A DNA stretch of 64,000 bases, from positions 372,001-436,000 of the forward strand of contig NZ_JBGNFV010000001.1 in assembly GCF_041449215.1 (NCBI RefSeq), given 5' to 3'. Under the pieces are notes generated by a model, which was given only the letters and a program-made list of their open reading frames with translations, did not search any database and was not told where the DNA came from. The number at the start of each line of letters is the position of its first letter. The stretch's first letter is position 1. This document shows, piece after piece, positions 42,821 through 50,884 of the stretch. Position numbers and translations under genes: made by a program. This DNA comes from Roseivirga sp. BDSF3-8 (lineage in GTDB: Bacteria > Bacteroidota > Bacteroidia > Cytophagales > Cyclobacteriaceae).

Positions 42821-43552
42821 ATGATTCGCTTCATTTTTTTAATGCTAATGACTGCCTGCATTTCCTGTCAGTCAGCATACGCACAGAAGCAAGTAGATAC
42901 ACAACACCTTGTCTGGACTCGCTACAGCCTCAAAGCAGCGCTTAACGAACGCTATCACCTGCGCCAGGAGATAGAAAACAGGGTGTATTGGCCTACCTGG
43001 CAGCAGCACCAGTTTGTCGTACGCACTTTTGCAGAAAGAAAACTTAGCGAGGGCTGGGGCAGCGGTCTTGGCTTCACCTATTTCCGCCAGACCCTGCCGC
43101 ATGCGCCGGATGCCGAAAACTATACGGTACGCACTGAACTCAGGCCTCAGCTTGAAGTCTCCTATTCGCAGAGGCTGAGGGAGAAACTTAGCCTCCACCA
43201 CAGGTACTGGACGGAATTCCGGTTTTTTGAACAAGCCGGGGGCGGATTTGCCTACGGGCATAACCGCACCCGCTATAAGCTTGAGGTTCGGTATGCCGTT
43301 TCAGGCAGGACCACCCTGCTGGCTTTTGACGAAATTCACCTGAATATTGGCAGGCAGGTCGCCCTGAATATTTTTGACCAGAACCGCTATGGCGCCTCGG
43401 TAAAATACCAGGCCAGCCCTGCGCTGGGCGCGGAGCTGGGTTACCTGAATTGGTATCAACAGAGGGCCTCAGGCACAGATTTTTACAATCGACACATTCT
43501 CAGAGCCACCCTTCACCATTTCATCAATCTTAAGAAGGCCACAAGCCCGTAA
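42821..43552 (+). CDS. DUF2490 family protein (outer-membrane barrel-like)
   Basis: A 243-residue protein with a signal peptide (FIFLMLMTACISCQSAYA). The rest is amphipathic beta strands in the DUF2490 pattern: HLVWTRYSLKAALNERYHLR, EIENRVYWPTWQQHQFVVRT, LRPQLEVSYSQRLREKLSLH, LEVRYAVSGRTTLLAFDEIH. DUF2490 proteins resemble small outer-membrane barrels. The gene precedes the PiT transporter by two bases, so the two are co-transcribed and may together move phosphate or sulfate across both membranes, which is inference. Confidence 0.8.
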   Translation: MIRFIFLMLMTACISCQSAYAQKQVDTQHLVWTRYSLKAALNERYHLRQEIENRVYWPTWQQHQFVVRTFAERKLSEGWGSGLGFTYFRQTLPHAPDAENYTVRTELRPQLEVSYSQRLREKLSLHHRYWTEFRFFEQAGGGFAYGHNRTRYKLEVRYAVSGRTTLLAFDEIHLNIGRQVALNIFDQNRYGASVKYQASPALGAELGYLNWYQQRASGTDFYNRHILRATLHHFINLKKATSP

Positions 43553-43554
43553 TT

Positions 43555-44574
43555 ATGTCCGATCTTTTTCATGTAATCACCCTGCCTTTTTTACTAGCCA
43601 TGTTCCTGGCTATAAATATGGGGGGCAGCGGCACCGCTCCATCCTTCAGTGCGGCATACGGAGCCAATGTACTGCGCCGTTCAGCTATTCCGGGCCTGTT
43701 TGGCATAATGGTGCTGGCAGGTGCGCTGGTGGCAGGCAAAGAGGTATCCCTTACGCTGGGTGCCGGCCTGCTGGCACAGTCATTTTTCACTCCGCTGAAT
43801 ACCTCCATCATACTTGGTGCCGTCAGTCTTTCCTTATTGGTCGCTAACCTGCTGGGGGTGCCTCAGTCCACCAGCCAGGCAACCGTGCTGGCTATAGCCG
43901 GTGCCGCTACAGGGCTGGAGGGGCTCAATACGCACACCTTGTTTGTAGAGATCATTCCTACGTGGATCATCCTGCCCTGCATTTCATTTGGCATCATGTA
44001 CGTATTATCCCGGTGGGTACTGCCATATATTAAAAAATGGAGAAATATCAGAAGTACCGATAAACTCAATAAACACCACATGGTCCGGGGGCTGCTGGTA
44101 TTGGCTTCTTTGTACGTGGCTTTTTCCATAGGGGCCAATAATGTGGCAAATGCCGCGGCGCCTATTGCCTCCCTCACAGCCAATGAACTTGGCCCGGCAG
44201 CGCTTGATAATTTTCTGCCTGTGATTATTCTGGCTGTGCTGCTGGTAGCCCCCTGTTTCGCCATAGGCAGTTCATTACTAGGACACAGAGGCACCAAAGC
44301 CACCGGCAAGGATATTATTGAGGTAAACCCGGTTTATGCCACCCTGATCGCCTTTATTGTAGCCAGCCTTCTACTTATGGCCTCTGTGACCAAAGGCATA
44401 CCCACTTCACTGGTACAATTGAACGGGGCCGCTTTTATCGCTTTGAGTATCACCAAAAAAGGGGTGAAAGTAACTTTCAGGAATAAGACTGTCCGGCGGT
44501 TTTTCATCATCTGGGGGGTGGCACCTGTTTTTGCATATATTATATCATATAGCCTGATCGTAATATTTAACTAA
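43555..44574 (+). CDS. Inorganic phosphate (PiT/CysP-type) transporter
   Basis: A 339-residue polytopic membrane protein of the PiT family. The second half has the signature FSIGANNVANAAAPIASL (about residue 190). The first half has the degenerate counterpart AINMGGSGTAPSFSAAYGAN (about residue 20) instead of GANDxANA. This split is seen in the Pit-like/CysP subfamily that transports phosphate or sulfate by H+ or Na+ symport. Start ATG 43555, two bases after the DUF2490 stop. The anion carried here is not decided by sequence. Confidence 0.9.
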   Translation: MSDLFHVITLPFLLAMFLAINMGGSGTAPSFSAAYGANVLRRSAIPGLFGIMVLAGALVAGKEVSLTLGAGLLAQSFFTPLNTSIILGAVSLSLLVANLLGVPQSTSQATVLAIAGAATGLEGLNTHTLFVEIIPTWIILPCISFGIMYVLSRWVLPYIKKWRNIRSTDKLNKHHMVRGLLVLASLYVAFSIGANNVANAAAPIASLTANELGPAALDNFLPVIILAVLLVAPCFAIGSSLLGHRGTKATGKDIIEVNPVYATLIAFIVASLLLMASVTKGIPTSLVQLNGAAFIALSITKKGVKVTFRNKTVRRFFIIWGVAPVFAYIISYSLIVIFN

Positions 44575-44761
44575 AGCATTAATTTCAAGCCATTGTAATT
44601 CCACATAACTCACATTATGAGCGAATAAAAGCTGCGTTTCCGGAAAAAATTTCGTAAATTTGAACCCTGTTTAATAAAGAATATCACCCGTTAAATTTAT
44701 TAGAAATCCAAATTTTATTGATATTCTTATACATATTCTTAATTATCTGAAAATTAAGCCC

Positions 44762-44790
44762 TTGACATTCTGCTAAAAAAGTAGTACCAT
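44762..44790 (+). promoter_or_regulatory. Candidate promoter in front of the 44826 gene
   Basis: TTGACA at 44762-44767 and TACCAT at 44785-44790 are 17 bases apart, about 35 bases before the start codon. The -33 element is good, and the -7 element lacks the TTTG that Bacteroidota promoters prefer. Confidence 0.35.
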
Positions 44791-44825
44791 ATATTGTTAC
44801 GCAGATTTAAACCCCCTTTTATCAT

Positions 44826-45203
44826 ATGTTGAAAGAATTGAGACGAGAGACGTACGATGATACGCTCGATAAGGTAATTAAAGATATTGAAAGCAAAGGT
44901 TTTACAGATATCCGTGCCGACTATGGAGATTACGAGGCACCCGCTAAGCTGGTAAGTCAGACCAAGAATGATGAATATATTCCTGATGCCACGGCTGTGA
45001 ACCGCTATGGTGAAAAGTACTACTTTGAAATCAGCCGCCGGATGAAAGAGCCCGAAAAGCTGGTAAACAAGTGGAAGCTACTTGATACAGTGGCTCGCAT
45101 CAAAAACGGTGAACTGAAAATATTTGTACCTCACGGTTCAATGAAGTTTACTCAGGATATCATAAAGCAGCACAATATCGAAGCTGAGCTACTCAAGATC
45201 TGA
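44826..45203 (+). CDS. Hypothetical protein, possible restriction-endonuclease-like fold
   Basis: A 125-residue cytoplasmic protein. The pattern EYIPDATAVNRYGEKYYFEI, preceded by a helix and strand (VIKDIESKGFTDIRADY) and followed by a helix and strand (NGELKIFVPHGSMKFTQDI), resembles the PD-(D/E)xK nuclease core in order, but the final lysine is replaced by Ser (FEIS), so it may be inactive. No family is recognised with certainty. Monocistronic, with its own promoter-like sequence and terminator. Confidence 0.6.
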   Translation: MLKELRRETYDDTLDKVIKDIESKGFTDIRADYGDYEAPAKLVSQTKNDEYIPDATAVNRYGEKYYFEISRRMKEPEKLVNKWKLLDTVARIKNGELKIFVPHGSMKFTQDIIKQHNIEAELLKI

Positions 45204-45230
45204 TGCTGTAATAAACATGTGAATAGATAA

Positions 45231-45256
45231 GAGGCCCCATCAGGGCCTCTTTTTTT
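45231..45256 (+). terminator. Rho-independent terminator
   Basis: GAGGCCC (45231-45237) pairs with GGGCCTC (45243-45249) around a five-base loop, followed by a T-run to 45256, 28 bases after the preceding stop codon. Confidence 0.9.
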
Positions 45257-45280
45257 ATGCCTGATACTAAAACCAAGCCA

Positions 45281-46456
45281 TCAGGCAAGGCTCTTTTGCC
45301 TGGTTTTACGGCGCTTGCGATTCTTCTTCCTTAGCTTATTAATCCAGATGATCGTACCTGTTACCGGCAGACTGGTAGCAATGAGGCAGGCGATAAAATA
45401 AATAATCTTAGAGAATGTGCCGAATATCTCTCCCGTATGAATAGGCTTGATGGAGCCGGCAATCTGTTCATTCAGTGCTTTGTCCGAAAAGCGCTCAATT
45501 TTAAGCACTTCTCCGCTATACTGGTCCAGTATGATTACATCACGGCCGGAAGAAGCAAAGAATCCGCTCCCCGTCTTCTGTATGGTCACTACCCCCTCCG
45601 GTGAGGAAGGCATGGACAGCCGGTAGTCTCCGGCATAGCTCAACTCTCCCGACGCTATGACCAGGTACTCTTCTGGAGACAATGTGGCAGTCTGACCGTC
45701 GGGTATGGTAGAAGCCGGCGACTCTCCGCCTCCCCTTCTGCCAAATACCTCTGTACCCAGCACCATCCCCAGGGCATCACGGTACCAGCCAAAAGACCAG
45801 CATAATCCCGTAAGAGACATGATCAACAGCAAAAAGAAGGTGTAAAAGCCCAGGGTATTGTGCAGGTCATGGTTGATGCGCTTCCAGTTAGCCCGGGTTT
45901 TCACTTTGAATCCCTGTTTCCAGTTTTTCAGCTTCTTAGGCCACCAGAGAACAAGCCCGGTAAGTATAATGAAAACAAATATGAGGGTAGCCACCCCTAC
46001 AATGGGCCGCCCTATGGAGGAATCCATAAGGAGCCAGCGGTGCATTCTGAACACTCCCATAAAGAAGCCGGAAGCAGGCCCGTCAGAGGTACCCAGTAAG
46101 AGACCTGTATAGGGGTTCACGTAATACATGGTGCCTCTGCGCTCTTCAGGAGAGGTCTTTACTCTTAGGCTATAAGCTTTATCCGGCTCAGCCGGAACCT
46201 CAATAGAGCTGACCTCTCCGCCTGTCTCTGCTATTACCCTGCTCACGATTTGCTCTATTTGCAAGGGCCCTGCACCTTCGGCCACCTCTACAGTGTATTT
46301 TCCGGGTTCCAGCATTTGCTCTATCTCAGCCCGAAATGTATAAATAGTACCTGTGAGGCAAACAAGAAAAAGGATGAGCCCGCTACCGATACCCAGCCAA
46401 AGGTGGATATTGTTAACTAACTTTCGCCAGCTAAAAGATTTCTTGGAATCAGTCAC
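45281..46456 (-). CDS. PepSY-associated TM helix domain protein
   Basis: A 391-residue membrane protein of the PepSY_TM family. The first span LWLGIGSGLILFLVCLTGTIY follows the typical NNIHLW start. Then come a periplasmic part with a PepSY-like segment (EQIVSRVIAETGGEVSSIEVP), FRMHRWLLMDSSIGRPIVGV, the HDLHNTLGFYTFFLLLIMSLTG helix pair (shown here as HNTLGFYTFFLLL) and a C-terminal RGIHTGEIFG-like stretch (KPIHTGEIFGTF). In Bacteroidota such proteins occur with iron-siderophore uptake and may reduce ferric complexes. No TonB-dependent receptor is adjacent here. Confidence 0.88.
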   Translation of the reverse strand: MTDSKKSFSWRKLVNNIHLWLGIGSGLILFLVCLTGTIYTFRAEIEQMLEPGKYTVEVAEGAGPLQIEQIVSRVIAETGGEVSSIEVPAEPDKAYSLRVKTSPEERRGTMYYVNPYTGLLLGTSDGPASGFFMGVFRMHRWLLMDSSIGRPIVGVATLIFVFIILTGLVLWWPKKLKNWKQGFKVKTRANWKRINHDLHNTLGFYTFFLLLIMSLTGLCWSFGWYRDALGMVLGTEVFGRRGGGESPASTIPDGQTATLSPEEYLVIASGELSYAGDYRLSMPSSPEGVVTIQKTGSGFFASSGRDVIILDQYSGEVLKIERFSDKALNEQIAGSIKPIHTGEIFGTFSKIIYFIACLIATSLPVTGTIIWINKLRKKNRKRRKTRQKSLA

Positions 46457-46805
46457 TTAATTTTTCTTTTGATAAATGGGGCCGGTAAGCAGCACATGGT
46501 CCGTTGCCAATGAACTGAGGCATACCCAAGGGGTAAATCTATAAAATATGTAGCAATGTCGAGGTAGCCCTCAGCTATAGAAGGTGATTTCATTTTCCAA
46601 ATGGTAATCACAGGGTACTGGCTTAAGAACCTGCCTGTTCATTGTTTACCTGCTTGCTCAAAGGAACCGGTTTAGGTCACCGGATATGAAAAGCCGGAAA
46701 TACGGCGGGCGCACCGGCCTGTGTATTAAATCGGAACAATCTCTTATTTTTAACGCCTTGAAAAATCACAAAGGCCGGCCCAGTGCTGTGACTACGCCAT
46801 TAAAC

Positions 46806-47885
46806 ATGAAAATAATCTCTCTCTTACTCCTCACCCTCTTCTGCACCACCATCAGCACCTACGCCAATGACGGCGTATACCTGACCAGCGGTAGCGTTAT
46901 TTATCCGCAACAGGAAACGAGCATTTCCCTGGAGGAAGAATTCCTGTCCTTTACTGTACGCGAACGCCGCGCCTATGTGAGTATCCGGTTTGACTTTTAT
47001 AACCCTGAGGATACAGCAAGAAAGCTCCTGATTGGATTTCAGGCACCCTCCGCAGAAGGCGATGTCTCCGATTCAGTAAGTAACCTGAACCAGATAGAGG
47101 ACTTTACTGTATTGCAGGAAGGGCAGATCCTGCCGTATAAGATAAAAGCTGCCTTGTGTGAAGACTGTGAACTTAAAGATCCCGAGTCGGTCCGCTTCAC
47201 CGACGAAGAGCCAGGCATCTTTGTCTATCTTTTTGAAATGACCTTTAAGCCTGGCATGAACCGGGTACAGCATAGCTATAACTTTCCTGCGAGCTACGGT
47301 ATATTCACAGCCCAGTCATATGATTATATCTTAACCACCGGAGCCAAATGGGCCGGCGGTAAGATCGGAGACCTTACAGTGCAAATTGATATGGGGCCGG
47401 ACACGTATTTCTATGTTGGGGATAACTTTGGGAAGGGCGCCCTTTGGTCTGTGGTGGGTACAGGCAGATTGACGGATAGCGAACGTATATTTATGGGGCT
47501 GAGCAGCTCAAAGGTGGCCAAAATCCGTAGCGGTTCCGTATTGATTGAAGTCAAAAACTTTAAACCGCAGCACAACATCCATTTCGGTGAACCAAACCGG
47601 TATGAGTTCATAAGCGACTATGGCGAGCAAGATGACACGCCGATAGGGATAGTGAAACCTGAAGAACTGTACGATATCAAAGATTGGTACAGTAAAGCAG
47701 ACCTGCGGTTATTACGAAATGCCATTTATGCCCATTATGGGTATGACTTTAACAGTACTGAGCTCAGGCAATATTTCAGTCAGTTTGACTGGTACATGCC
47801 GGATCCGAACTTAAAAATGGAGGACATCCACCTCACGGATAAGGAAAAAGAACTGATAGACAGGATCAAAGAATTGGAAAAGTGA
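46806..47885 (+). CDS. YARHG domain secreted protein
   Basis: A 359-residue protein from ATG 46806, which precedes a signal peptide (ISLLLLTLFCTTISTYA). A longer frame to 46686 adds an unlikely basic leader. The middle part is beta-rich (LEEEFLSFTVRERRAYVSI, FVYLFEMTFKPGMNRVQHSY). The C-terminal YARHG domain (about 285-355) has LRLLRNAIYAHYGYDF, where the family name motif is YAHYG, and FSQFDWYMPDP. YARHG modules are extracellular and of unknown function. The divergent PepSY gene lies about 350 bases upstream. Confidence 0.85.
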   Translation: MKIISLLLLTLFCTTISTYANDGVYLTSGSVIYPQQETSISLEEEFLSFTVRERRAYVSIRFDFYNPEDTARKLLIGFQAPSAEGDVSDSVSNLNQIEDFTVLQEGQILPYKIKAALCEDCELKDPESVRFTDEEPGIFVYLFEMTFKPGMNRVQHSYNFPASYGIFTAQSYDYILTTGAKWAGGKIGDLTVQIDMGPDTYFYVGDNFGKGALWSVVGTGRLTDSERIFMGLSSSKVAKIRSGSVLIEVKNFKPQHNIHFGEPNRYEFISDYGEQDDTPIGIVKPEELYDIKDWYSKADLRLLRNAIYAHYGYDFNSTELRQYFSQFDWYMPDPNLKMEDIHLTDKEKELIDRIKELEK

Positions 47886-47914
47886 TAGCACTAATTACTT
47901 AGCGTAAAAACGAT

Positions 47915-48595
47915 TCAATTAGACAGCTTAAAAACCACCTCATGCAAGAGGTATACATCTATCGGCTCGCCATCCAGATGCCCGGGTTTGTACCCGTTTA
48001 GCGCCTGCCTTACTGCCCTGGCAGCTTCTTTATCCAGGTGCGGTTCCACGCCGCCATTCAGTATGTATATGCTTACCTCATCACCTGAAGCATCCAGCCG
48101 GCATAGCAACTTTACCTTACCACTTGTACCGGATCTTACTGCCTGCCTGGGGTAGCGCAGCGTATAGGCAAGGTACTTAGCAAGCTGCTCGGAAGTAATG
48201 ATATCAGGCCTGGTAAGCTCCCCGGTAGTGTCGGTCACATACTTTTCATTAAACCAGCTAAAATACATCCCGCTGTCTGGCTTTTCATCCAGGTAGATTA
48301 CATCAAAATCATAGTCCAGAGAGGATACCTCTTCACCCTTTCTGTTATACGTTCGCCACACCCGGAAGGGCTGGTTCCCCTTATACGCATGAACATCAAG
48401 AAGCACATTTCCCTTTACACGGTAAAATTCGATGGTGCGAATGCTATCCTCTTCCGTGACAACCTCGTAGTAGCGAGCCTGTGGCTCAGCTACTTTTTCC
48501 AGCCTGTACTTATCGCGGTAGTAGGTAGTGGTTTGTCCATAGGTTTCGAAAGTAAGTAATAGGGTAATCCCTATTAAAAAGAGTCTGGTAATCAT
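47915..48595 (-). CDS. TonB C-terminal domain protein, secreted
   Basis: A 226-residue protein with a signal peptide (LFLIGITLLLTFETYG). The N-terminal half has YRVKGNVLLDVHAYKGN and a C-terminal TonB_C-like domain: LAYTLRYPRQAVRSGTSGKV, LDASGDEVSIYILNGG, ARAVRQALNGYKPG. It has no energy-transducer membrane anchor other than the signal and no Pro-rich linker, so it is probably a periplasmic or secreted TonB_C variant and not a true energy transducer. Such short TonB_C proteins are frequent in Bacteroidota. Confidence 0.78.
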   Translation of the reverse strand: MITRLFLIGITLLLTFETYGQTTTYYRDKYRLEKVAEPQARYYEVVTEEDSIRTIEFYRVKGNVLLDVHAYKGNQPFRVWRTYNRKGEEVSSLDYDFDVIYLDEKPDSGMYFSWFNEKYVTDTTGELTRPDIITSEQLAKYLAYTLRYPRQAVRSGTSGKVKLLCRLDASGDEVSIYILNGGVEPHLDKEAARAVRQALNGYKPGHLDGEPIDVYLLHEVVFKLSN

Positions 48596-48743
48596 GACGG
48601 CAACACAAATGAGTTAGAATCATCAAAATACTACTTTTCAATGAATAACTATTGCTTTCGGCAAACGAATGCCTGTAAATGGCGTGATGTTTCTTTGTTT
48701 ATCCGCCTAACCGTAGGCCTCACAGCCATTGCCGGCAGTAAAA

Positions 48744-49607
48744 TTACCTGCTGGTCATCTGCAGATAAGCCTGCTCCAGGTAAGGACGTAACAACAAGGA
48801 ACCGTGCTTAGGGGCGACCATGTCATGGGTAGTGATATAGGTGTAGAATCGAAATTTATCAAAAATGCTACGCTTCAGCGGTCGCCAAAGATGAGCCCCC
48901 CGGCGTGCCAGCCAGGGCGGAACCCGGATATCCCGGCCGCCTGTGATGTCCATTACCCATTCGGACACCTCTCGCCTGCTATGTACCTCAGGGCCACCTA
49001 CCTCCATTACCTCCGGCCCAGTATCCACTACCGGCAGTATCACTCTGGCGAGGTCCCGCTGATGAATGGGGTTCGTGACTGCCTTTCCGCTGCCTAAGGT
49101 AGGGACTATGCCCTTACGGCCGAGGATAAGCAGATCATGCAAACCTGAAAAAAGCCCTACCGGCTTTACGATGGTATAGCTCAGCCCCGACTCCATAAGC
49201 CTCCGGCTAAATAACTCCTGCGCCCACCCCTGCCGCATACGGGGGGAGGTTTCGCTGGCGAAGATTGATATATAGACAAATCTTTTTACCCCTGCATTCT
49301 TTGCTTCCTGCAGCAGGTTCAGGTTTCCCTGGTAGTCGATATCCATAAAGCCCCCTGTATCATTGGTGAACAGGCTCACGCTATTGCCCACCGTACTTAT
49401 TATGGTATCAACACCTTCACAAAGCCTGCGCAAGGTGGAGGGGTCTGTCACATCAGCCACACGGATATCCTGGCAATACGGCTCCAGCGCAGCATGCTTG
49501 ACCGGATTACGTATTTGTCCGCAAAACTCTCTCTCTTCATCATGTAGAAGCTTAACCAACTCATAACCAAGGGCTCCGGATGCTCCGGCTACTAATATTT
49601 TACTCAT
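48744..49607 (-). CDS. Atypical SDR / NmrA-like NAD(P)-binding oxidoreductase
   Basis: A 287-residue protein with a Rossmann fold starting ILVAGASGALGYELVKLLHD (GxxGxxG), then VADVTDPSTLRRLCEGVDTIISTVGN and RFVYISIFASE. This matches the atypical SDR (SDR_a5/NmrA-like) class, whose members are reductases or regulators of unassigned substrate. The usual Tyr-Lys pair is not evident. The C-terminus has VPPWLARRGAHLWRPLKRSIF and a hydrophobic tail. Start ATG 49607, divergent from the next gene. Confidence 0.85.
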   Translation of the reverse strand: MSKILVAGASGALGYELVKLLHDEEREFCGQIRNPVKHAALEPYCQDIRVADVTDPSTLRRLCEGVDTIISTVGNSVSLFTNDTGGFMDIDYQGNLNLLQEAKNAGVKRFVYISIFASETSPRMRQGWAQELFSRRLMESGLSYTIVKPVGLFSGLHDLLILGRKGIVPTLGSGKAVTNPIHQRDLARVILPVVDTGPEVMEVGGPEVHSRREVSEWVMDITGGRDIRVPPWLARRGAHLWRPLKRSIFDKFRFYTYITTHDMVAPKHGSLLLRPYLEQAYLQMTSR

Positions 49608-49694
49608 GCTTATAAAAGCTACCGAAAGTCATTTGGTTTAATTCCCCTCCCTTCATGCTATATTCGAAGGATTAATACGATGTGAAGCAGAGAT

Positions 49695-50258
49695 ATGCTT
49701 AGTGAAAAATGGCGCCACAGGCTATACGGCCCTTTATCAAGGCATGAATACAGGTTGAGAACAGGCCCTCTGAAGCTATTCTTATTACTTATGCTATTGC
49801 CACTAGCCCTCGTCGTCTATCGAGGCTATTTAAGTAAGCATGGAGAAGCCACAGTATCCGGAACGCTTATTGCCCGCAAATTTATAACCGAACCCTATAG
49901 AGGAAATAATCAGAGGGATATTCTTGTCATTGAAATCGAGGGTAGTAATCAACTATTTGGCATATTAGTGAACCCTGGCTTATCAACAGAGGATAAGACT
50001 AACTGGCTTAATAGGGCATTGCCCGGCGAGCACCTTACGGTATATTATGACAAATTACTTCCTCATAGTAATGACATAAACCTCCACATCTCAAAAATAG
50101 AGAAAAATGGCATCACCATATATAATACAGATAACCAGGCGAACAACATCCTCATAGCCTATCTACTTATGTTTATAATATTATTAAGTGCGGTATATTA
50201 CTGGTTAAGTAAGAGGTATAGAAAAAGTTATTCATACAAAATAAGTAAAGAGACATGA
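49695..50258 (+). CDS. Membrane protein of unknown function with two spans
   Basis: A 187-residue protein. An N-terminal basic part (LRTGPLKLFLLLMLLPLALVV) gives the first span, a soluble beta-rich loop of about 95 residues follows (EATVSGTLIARKFITEPY, ILVIEIEGSNQLFGILVNPG), and LIAYLLMFIILLSAVYYWL is the second span, with a basic C-terminus. No family recognised, although DUF3592-like layouts are similar. Its stop overlaps the beginning of an alternative upstream frame of the next gene. Confidence 0.6.
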   Translation: MLSEKWRHRLYGPLSRHEYRLRTGPLKLFLLLMLLPLALVVYRGYLSKHGEATVSGTLIARKFITEPYRGNNQRDILVIEIEGSNQLFGILVNPGLSTEDKTNWLNRALPGEHLTVYYDKLLPHSNDINLHISKIEKNGITIYNTDNQANNILIAYLLMFIILLSAVYYWLSKRYRKSYSYKISKET

Positions 50259-50311
50259 CCCTTATCTGTTGGTTATTTTTATTATATTCAACTATTAATG
50301 AATATGAGCCA

Positions 50312-50743
50312 ATGATAAACATCCGATGGATACTTACCCTGATAGCCCTTCCTACTTTCTTTTTTTCATGTGAAAAGGAAGAGGTATCGGCCCCAACCGA
50401 TGGAAACCTGATCGGCACCTGGCAGGCTACAGAGATAAAGATACAAAGCCTGGATAACCCGGGAGTAATAACTAACAAGGACCTATCTATATGGCTTTTT
50501 CTGGCTAGTGACTATTATGGATATAATTACTATTCAGGCCAGTGGACACTTACCGACCAAACGCTTACCCTATAATATAATGAGAGCAATGAGATGTTTC
50601 GCTCCTATCAAATTGTGGAATCCATACCCGAAAAAATAGTCATTGAAACTACGCTGACTGAAGGTGAGTATTTCATTAATTATCCTGAGTATGAGACAGA
50701 TGAGTTGCTTCACATTACCGAGGTTTATGAACGAAGGGAGTAA
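50312..50743 (+). pseudogene. Lipocalin-like lipoprotein gene interrupted by an in-frame stop
   Basis: From ATG 50312 the frame encodes a lipoprotein signal (ILTLIALPTFFFSC) and GNLIGTWQATEIKI, the start of a lipocalin-like domain. After 87 codons it reaches TAA at 50573-50575. The same frame then continues without interruption for 55 more codons, reading YNESNEMFRSYQIVESIPEK and then IVIETTLTEGEYFINYPEYE, ending at TAA 50741-50743. A single nonsense change therefore truncates a 143-residue protein to 87 residues. It may be a real loss, a sequence error or a lineage-specific shortening. Confidence 0.66.
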
Positions 50744-50884
50744 GCCGGAATACTCAATTATGCAATTATAAGAAGCTTAAATCCCTGAGACAGTAGCCGG
50801 ATAGGTGGCATTATTGCTTCGGAGTTCTATTTTTGGGAAACCAAACCAATATACCCTGCTGTGCAGAGTAGGAATCTGACTCAC

